Assembly: GCA_005408345.1 (NCBI GenBank)
Contig: SEMN01000064.1
Coordinates: forward strand, 496,001-560,000
DNA from: Macquaria australasica
Lineage: Eukaryota > Chordata > Actinopteri > Centrarchiformes > Percichthyidae
Direction of reading: 5' to 3'
DNA length: 64,000 bases
In this document: positions 58,801 through 64,000 of the stretch, in pieces
Numbering within the stretch: position 1 is the stretch's first letter
Layout of the letters: every line of letters starts with the position of its first letter
Position numbers and translations under genes: made by a program
The notes under the pieces: generated by a model
Told to the model about the DNA's origin: nothing
What the model saw: the letters and a program-made list of their open reading frames with translations, nothing else
Database searches by the model: none

Positions 58801-61513
58801 ATCTACTTCCTGTCTGATGAATCTGTGGCACCTTTAAAGACCCACACGCTGATTATCTATAGACGACGTTTCCCACCATTCTCTTCCCTCTTAGGATACT
58901 TCGTGCAGGATGCAGGTGATATTATCCTGACAGGACATGGAAGAGGATCATGGGAATTCTTACTCCATCATACTCTGGTAAGACGATGTGTCTGTGTCCA
59001 TGTTTTCTTTTCTATCTCTATTATAATCTGTCTGTTAGGCTGCTTTTCTGATTTAGATGATATAATCAGAGTCACTATGTTAAGCTCGGCAACTCAACAC
59101 AAGGAAGTTATCTTTTAATATCAAGGTGATCTGCGCAGGTAACCTGTTTCACGTCTGTAGGAATGTGAGGTTGTATTTTGAGAATTAGATTTTAGCTGCA
59201 AAATTTGTTTTTAAATGTCAACAAATATGGGAGAAATGTGTGTCGTACGTTAAGGCTTAAAGATTTGTTGTGTATGTTGTTGTTGATTTTTTACAGAATA
59301 CCGTTTCATTATTAATATTAAGTATCCACTGAACAAACAAATCCAGTGGGGAGTGGGGAGAATAACTACAGGGAAATAACACAGACTGTTTTTGCAGCCT
59401 GAGTTGAGCTGAATGTAACTCATGAGATCAACTGGAAGACTTGTGTTGTCTTATTTGCGTCGTAGGATAGTGTCTTTTTGATGGGCGTTTAACCCTGAAA
59501 CATCCCTCAACTTTTAATGTTAAAAGCAACATGTCTGAGAGAATCATGAACAGTACAGTATTTATCAGCTTGTTCCAACTCTTCATTAAAGCTATATGAT
59601 TTTTAAACTAAGTGAAATATTGAAATATTTGGTATCTTTAGAAACTTTGGCTTCTTCACTACAATTTAAAATGAACTCTTTTTTTGATGCATTGGGTGAG
59701 TTTTTAGTGGCAGTGGAGTTTAAGAGGTTATACAGTGTGTGGAGCATTGTTGAGAATCATAGAAATATTTATACTTTGAAAAAGCAAATCTTGGGTACCT
59801 CTAAGGTAGCTTAGAGCTAATCTTGACAGTTTTACAAACACACCATAGATTTTTAGCTCTTTGAATGCACTTTTCCTCCCTACAAGACTTGCGCCTTCAC
59901 AGTGTACATCATTAAGTCTTTATTTTTATTTAAGTTATGTTATATTGTTGCATGCGAATCAGGTCAAGCCAAACTTGACATGTATTACCCCATTTGTGGT
60001 AAGCATTTCAGAATAACAGAGCTCTCTCAAATGAAATTCTTTTCACCCCACACTGTCAGGACCTGGGCCCTGATCTTCATACAAGAGTTAGCTTGATTTG
60101 ATTGTGGATGATTTAACACAAGCCAGGCTTTTTCAGTTGTTCAAAGCTGACTTAAGATTTATCTGCAGCTGTTGTCAGAGCAACAAATCTTTAAATCCAT
60201 GCAACCCGAAAAGGGCAGGCTTATTCACAGTTAGCTGGATCATGACCAAGATGGGTGACCTCCCATGTATAAACTCTCTTTCAGATTTGAATTACTCCTT
60301 TTCTTAGAGGTATGATGAAGATTTTTGGTATAATTATGATTTTAGATGAAAACATGCAGGTTTTTGCGAACGTGTAATTATCACATTTCACAGTAAAGAG
60401 TAAAATACACAACAAAATAAAAAAGGGTACACTCAAAGAACCAACCCAAATGTAGTTTAGGATACTAGACCTAAAAATACCAATATTAAACACAATGTTT
60501 CTGACTCTTAAAAGACCAGTGGAGTCAGAAGACGCGACTTTTAATTTGACATAATGATAGGAATTTGTTATTTGATCACTAAAATTCATGAAATGTATTT
60601 TCACTTACAGATTGTATACAGTATGTTTGGATTGGAGCAATCAATTAAATGTGAAGTTTGTAAACTGTAGATAAATTATTTAAATCAGATTCTTTACTAA
60701 ACTCACTTTGCTGAGTGTTGGCAGGGTTTCATGTCACTGTTTGAATATGTTTAAAGCAAGACATTGTGAACATTATTAGTATCCATATGATTGTAATCAA
60801 TAATGCTGCAACAGAAAATCTATATACAACCATTAGGGAGAACCTCGGACACACAACATTACACACAGTTTAATAGCATTTAACAGCGTTATGTGTTGTA
60901 ATTTCAGTGAACTGAACTGACACAAACTCTTTATTTGTACTGAACTTTTCTTAACAAAGTTACAAAGTTCCTTACAGGGGAAAGAAAAAAAAAGCAAACA
61001 ATAAAAGCAAGAAAAATGCAAATAAAAAACAAACAATGAGACCATCAAACACTGGAGATTAGCTGTTAGCTGTAAAAACACCTCCGTCTCTCTCTGTCTC
61101 CTCTTCAGGTGATCTGGTGTTTCCTGTACGCCCTCTACACTCAGCTGTATGTAGCCGGCGCTGTAGTAGCTCTCTTCGTAGAGGTCAACAGCGTCACCCT
61201 GCACCTGAGGCTGATGCTGAAGCTGGCTTGCGCTCAGTCCTCCTCCTTGTACCACATCAACAAATTCGTCAACCTGTTCACCTACGTCATGTTTCGTCTG
61301 AGCACCCAGCTCTACCTCACCTGGTACATCGTCCACAATTACTCCTGGCTGGACCTAGGTGGATGCTTTCTCGTCTCCATAATGGTGATGAATATTATGA
61401 TCCTGATTTATTTCTACCGCCTGCTCCGTGCTGACTTCTTCTACCGGAGTAAGAGCTCTGTGGGACAGAACGGGATACATAACAACAACTCCAGAAAGTT
61501 TCTCAGTGATTGA
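55666..61513 (+). CDS. tlcd1: TLC-domain membrane protein, TLCD1-like (complete)
   Basis: Exons 55666-55871, 56921-57003, 58895-58977 and 61109-61513 join in frame into 258 residues plus stop (human TLCD1 about 247). The protein is strongly hydrophobic with several membrane segments: about 15-28, 50-68, 86-100, 125-148 and more in exon 4. The TLC signature lies at 97-124, with WEFLLHH giving a His pair at 121-122, then LFVEVNS at 146-152 and YHINKFVNL further on, close to the YRVNKYVNL of TLCD1. TLCD1 and TLCD2 act at the plasma membrane and limit polyunsaturated phospholipids, so setting fluidity. TLCD1 was also described as the calcium-channel modulator calfacilitin. Linkage to nek8 favours TLCD1. 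Some stretches (EVNSVTLHLRLML) look as much like TLCD2. Confidence 0.88.
55872..56920 (+). other. tlcd1: tlcd1 intron 1
   Basis: This is non-coding; I recognise no repeat or gene in it. Confidence 0.8.
56921..57003 (+). CDS. tlcd1: tlcd1 coding exon 2
   Basis: It encodes residues 69-96 (CVVWPETLSNLHSYHTPLSY and LLVCVST). The acceptor is CCTCTCCAG|TGTG and the donor ACAG|GTCAGT. The phases fit exons 1 and 3. Confidence 0.9.
57004..58894 (+). other. tlcd1: tlcd1 intron 2
   Basis: This is non-coding. It carries a hAT-like short element at 57139-57464 flanked by a near-perfect 8-bp duplication. I recognise nothing else. Confidence 0.8.
57139..57464. mobile_element. hAT-like short element with 8-bp duplication
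   Basis: It begins TAGGGCTGCAAC and ends TGCAGTTCTA. The 8 bases on each side, GTTTAATA and GTTTAATG, match at seven of eight, the duplication size of hAT transposons. Confidence 0.7.
58895..58977 (+). CDS. tlcd1: tlcd1 coding exon 3
   Basis: It encodes residues 97-124 (GYFVQDAGDIILTGHGRGSW and EFLLHHTL), the conserved TLC motif with the His pair. The acceptor is CCTCTTAG|GATA and the donor CTG|GTAAGA. Confidence 0.92.
58978..61108 (+). other. tlcd1: tlcd1 intron 3
   Basis: This is an A/T-rich intron with no recognisable gene. A stretch around 60055-60300 looks repeat-like but I could not assign it. Confidence 0.75.
61109..61513 (+). CDS. tlcd1: tlcd1 coding exon 4 (stop codon)
   Basis: It encodes residues 125-258 from the phase-0 acceptor CTCTTCAG|GTG to TGA. 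Several membrane segments are followed by a short polar tail ending NNNSRKFLSD. Confidence 0.93.
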   Translation: MIWCFLYALYTQLYVAGAVVALFVEVNSVTLHLRLMLKLACAQSSSLYHINKFVNLFTYVMFRLSTQLYLTWYIVHNYSWLDLGGCFLVSIMVMNIMILIYFYRLLRADFFYRSKSSVGQNGIHNNNSRKFLSD

Positions 61514-61892
61514 CTGGGGAATGTTTATGGAACTTTACTATGTTTGCATTTGTATTTAGGGTGGGGGTTTACACATTTTGTCTTTTTCAAACTGTAACTA
61601 ACCATTCCTTGTGACGACAGGTTCCCTTGTTGTGTCTCACTGCCAAAGATCAATCCCCGCAAAACAACTTTTGGTGGAACAAGGTGCAGCCCTGTTCAGG
61701 TGCTGCGTTCCAGAGATGTTGGAAAGTCAGAAATGTGGCTTTTCATGGGGAAAAATACAATGCAACACTGCTTTAATTGAAGCCAAAATTCTGGGTGAAA
61801 CTCTGGCGACATTCCTCAAACCCTAAAAGAGTTGTTACCTCTTTTAGTATATTTACAATTTACAACAATTTATTTGCAGTATCGTGTAACCT

Positions 61893-62219
61893 TAAAGTAA
61901 TAGGTCAACGTTTTGGGAAATATGCTTTGTCACTTTCTTAGATGTGAAGATTGATACCACTCTCGTGTCTGTGTGGTATACATGAAGCTGCAGTCAGCAG
62001 CCAGGTAGCTTAGCTTAAAGACTGGAAACAGAGCGAAGTTGTTTTTTGACACTTCAGTTTTTGTACAAATTTAACTAAAAACATATAACATTTATGCTAA
62101 GCTAATGGACTGCTGGCTGTAGCCTTATATTTAGTGTACAGACATGAGAGTGGTATCAATCTTTTCAGCTAACTCTCAGCAACAAAGCAAGTAGTAAGCG
62201 TATTTCCCCAAATATCGAG
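61893..62219. repeat. Fold-back repeat, first of tandem pair
   Basis: TAAAGTAATAGGTCAACG, TTTTGGGAAATATGC and GATTGATACCACTC, with an inverted right arm (GAGAGTGGTATCAATC, TATTTCCCCAAATATCG). Confidence 0.6.
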
Positions 62220-62260
62220 CAATTGCTTTTAGTAGATGAAATTTCAGCATCATGTAACCT

Positions 62261-62541
62261 TAAAGGAATAGTTTGACATTTTGGGAAATAAGCTTTTTCA
62301 CTTTCTTGATTGATACTTGATTGATACTCTCATATCTGTACACTAATATGAAGCTACAGCCAGCAGACGGTTAGCTTAGCATAAAGACTGGAAACAAGGG
62401 GAAACAGCTAGCCTGGCTCTGTCCAAAGGTAAAAAAAAAATAATAATTAAACTAGCTGTTTCCTCTCGTTTGCTGTCTTTTTGCTAAGCTAGCCGGCTGC
62501 TGGATGTAGCTTTAGTGTACAGATACAAGAGAACTATTCTT
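62261..62541. repeat. Fold-back repeat, second of tandem pair
   Basis: TAAAGGAATAGTTTGACATT, GGTTAGCTTAGCATAAAGAC and ACAGCTAGCCTGGCTCTGTC, with a shorter right arm. The similarity to the first copy extends upstream of the repeat (CATGTAACC versus CGTGTAACC). Confidence 0.6.
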
Positions 62542-63743
62542 TTTTAATCTTTAATCTTTTAATCGAAATCTGCAAGAAAGTGAATAAATGTGAATGTGTA
62601 AGTATTCTTTCAGTCTGTCAAAAAACCTGTGTGATGAAAAGTTCAACACATACATTTGAAATGTGAAACTGCATTTAGCAGCCGCTAACACTCTTACAGT
62701 ATGTTGCCACATCTTTAACATTTGCATGGGGAGCAGTGTTTTTATATAGACCCCTCGCTGGGTGTATGAACAACCTGCCAGCTGTGACACTGAACTTTGA
62801 ATTATAGCAGCAACAGACTCACATTTTAATGACGTGTGTGTATACAGTACGTTCTTTCTCTATGATGCCATTTGTGGCTGAATGAGATACTGAGCTGTGA
62901 GCTGTGACTGCACTGGTACATAAGACTTAATGTTGTCAATTCAACTGGTAACACACAAGAATGCAGGACAATTTATGGTCCTCTTGTGGTTCTCATAAAA
63001 TCTGTTGGTATTTGACACAAGGGGGGCTGAAGCTGGATCTTCCTGCCGTCTTATAATTGAGCTCATCAGGAAGTGGGCACCATGAGAAGCCCTTCATAAT
63101 GAGCAATCAGCAGCACAATCAGTACTGATATTGCACCACCTGTAGTTAGACTTGATGTGAAGTAATAGAAGAGTATAGCCATCGTGTGTACCTTGTTTGC
63201 TTGTTTGCAAAATGATAATACTTTTACAGAATAGATAGAATAGATCCCTTTTTTTAATGACAACCTTCATGTGAAGATGTGTCTCCTCCTCTCCTCAAAA
63301 ATGGACATGTACGTAGCATTTTGTAAATAATGTCCTCAAATGTGCATTCCTTTTTGATATATTTCAAATGGTAATACAAGCAAACACCGTTAGTGGACTT
63401 TAAATGCTTATTTCCTAATCATGCCATAAATCATTAGTACTGAAAGTGACATTTACAGACCTAATAATCAGTACATTTAATTTTCTATGTCAGCCAACGC
63501 CAAGAAAGTCCAGACAGACAGACAGAGTTTAGATGTGTCTGACCTGTGCTACAGTGCCTTTACTACATGCAGTGTCTTTTGTCAACCCCCCCCCCCAACA
63601 AAAAAGCACAGGTAAAGATAATGTACGAATACGAAAGTGTAGATATAGTGCAGATGCCTGTATGCTTTTGTAAAAGCTGGGCCAAGTAGAGAGAAACATA
63701 CAGTAAATCAATTTGACCACGACCACAATAATGTATTGAAAGT

Positions 63744-63749
63744 ATTAAA
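63744..63749 (+). terminator. Possible tlcd1 polyadenylation signal (ATTAAA)
   Basis: ATTAAA is followed within 25-30 bases by a GT/T-rich stretch. It would give a 3' UTR of about 2.2 kb. Other signals may exist, so this is a suggestion only. Confidence 0.25.
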
Positions 63750-64000
63750 GTGAAAACTGTTTTTCAGGAACGCTGTGTTTTTCGATGGTTGAGTGATGCC
63801 ACAAATTAAAAGAGTATTTAAAATCACAGGGGTGTTGATGTATATTTTTCTAATATGTACTCTACTGATGGTTATTTTTTACCTTCATGTAGTCACACCT
63901 GAGAGACGTCTGGTAAAGCCACCGTCAGATACTGTATTATCAGATCCTTTACTTACGTGAAAAGTGCCAAAACAACAAAGTACAAATACTCCATCATAAG

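Larger units (their letters stand above)
61514..64000 (+). other. tlcd1 downstream region
   Basis: No further gene is recognised. It contains two tandem fold-back repeats (61875-62541), a C-run at 63587-63597 and, at the right edge (about 63927-64000), the start of a TACTCAAGT-type repeat. An ATTAAA at 63744-63749 followed by a GT-rich stretch could end a long tlcd1 3' UTR, but this is weak. Confidence 0.55.

Noticed and set aside
60833..61336. Longest minus-strand open frame (167 codons)
   Set aside because: Its N-terminal part is antisense to tlcd1 exon 4 and the rest is A/T-rich intron; it is a shadow of the real exon.

Overview
The window is vertebrate nuclear DNA, almost certainly from a ray-finned (percomorph-like) fish. 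Its genes are split into short exons with GT/AG introns. About 90% of the sequence is intron or intergenic DNA filled with microsatellites and with short interspersed repeats typical of teleost genomes. There is no operon, ribosome-binding site, CRISPR array or other prokaryotic structure.

Three protein-coding genes can be rebuilt exon by exon. (1) traf4, minus strand, positions 223-34857: six coding exons give residues 1-260, made of a RING finger and the TRAF-type zinc fingers. The last exon, with the C-terminal MATH/TRAF domain, lies beyond the left edge. Intron 1 is about 27.5 kb and fills nearly half the window. (2) nek8, minus strand, positions 39793-49003: 14 coding exons join in frame into a complete 700-residue NIMA-family kinase with a C-terminal RCC1-repeat domain. 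It is a ciliary and left-right-patterning kinase. (3) tlcd1, plus strand, positions 55666-61513: four coding exons join in frame into a 258-residue TLC-domain membrane protein. From memory, the order traf4-nek8-tlcd1 with nek8 and tlcd1 head to head matches human 17q11.2, so this is a conserved vertebrate neighbourhood. The genes have separate roles (signalling adaptor, ciliary kinase, membrane-lipid regulator) and nothing suggests one joint pathway.

Layout: 1-34857 traf4 exons and introns; 34858-39792 traf4 upstream region and nek8 downstream region with two short mobile elements; 39793-49003 nek8; 49004-55665 the nek8/tlcd1 head-to-head intergenic region, with a frameshifted IS630/Tc1-like transposase remnant near 52.4-52.8 kb; 55666-61513 tlcd1; 61514-64000 tlcd1 downstream region with two tandem copies of a fold-back repeat.

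The points most worth a second look are: a perfect 11-bp hairpin sitting on the 5' splice site of nek8 exon 7, which also holds a second in-frame donor; an RFX X-box-like site 24 bp upstream of the nek8 start codon; a nested stack of three transposable elements in traf4 intron 1; and a hAT-like short element family whose copies keep target-site duplications. I saw no clearly new multi-gene system.
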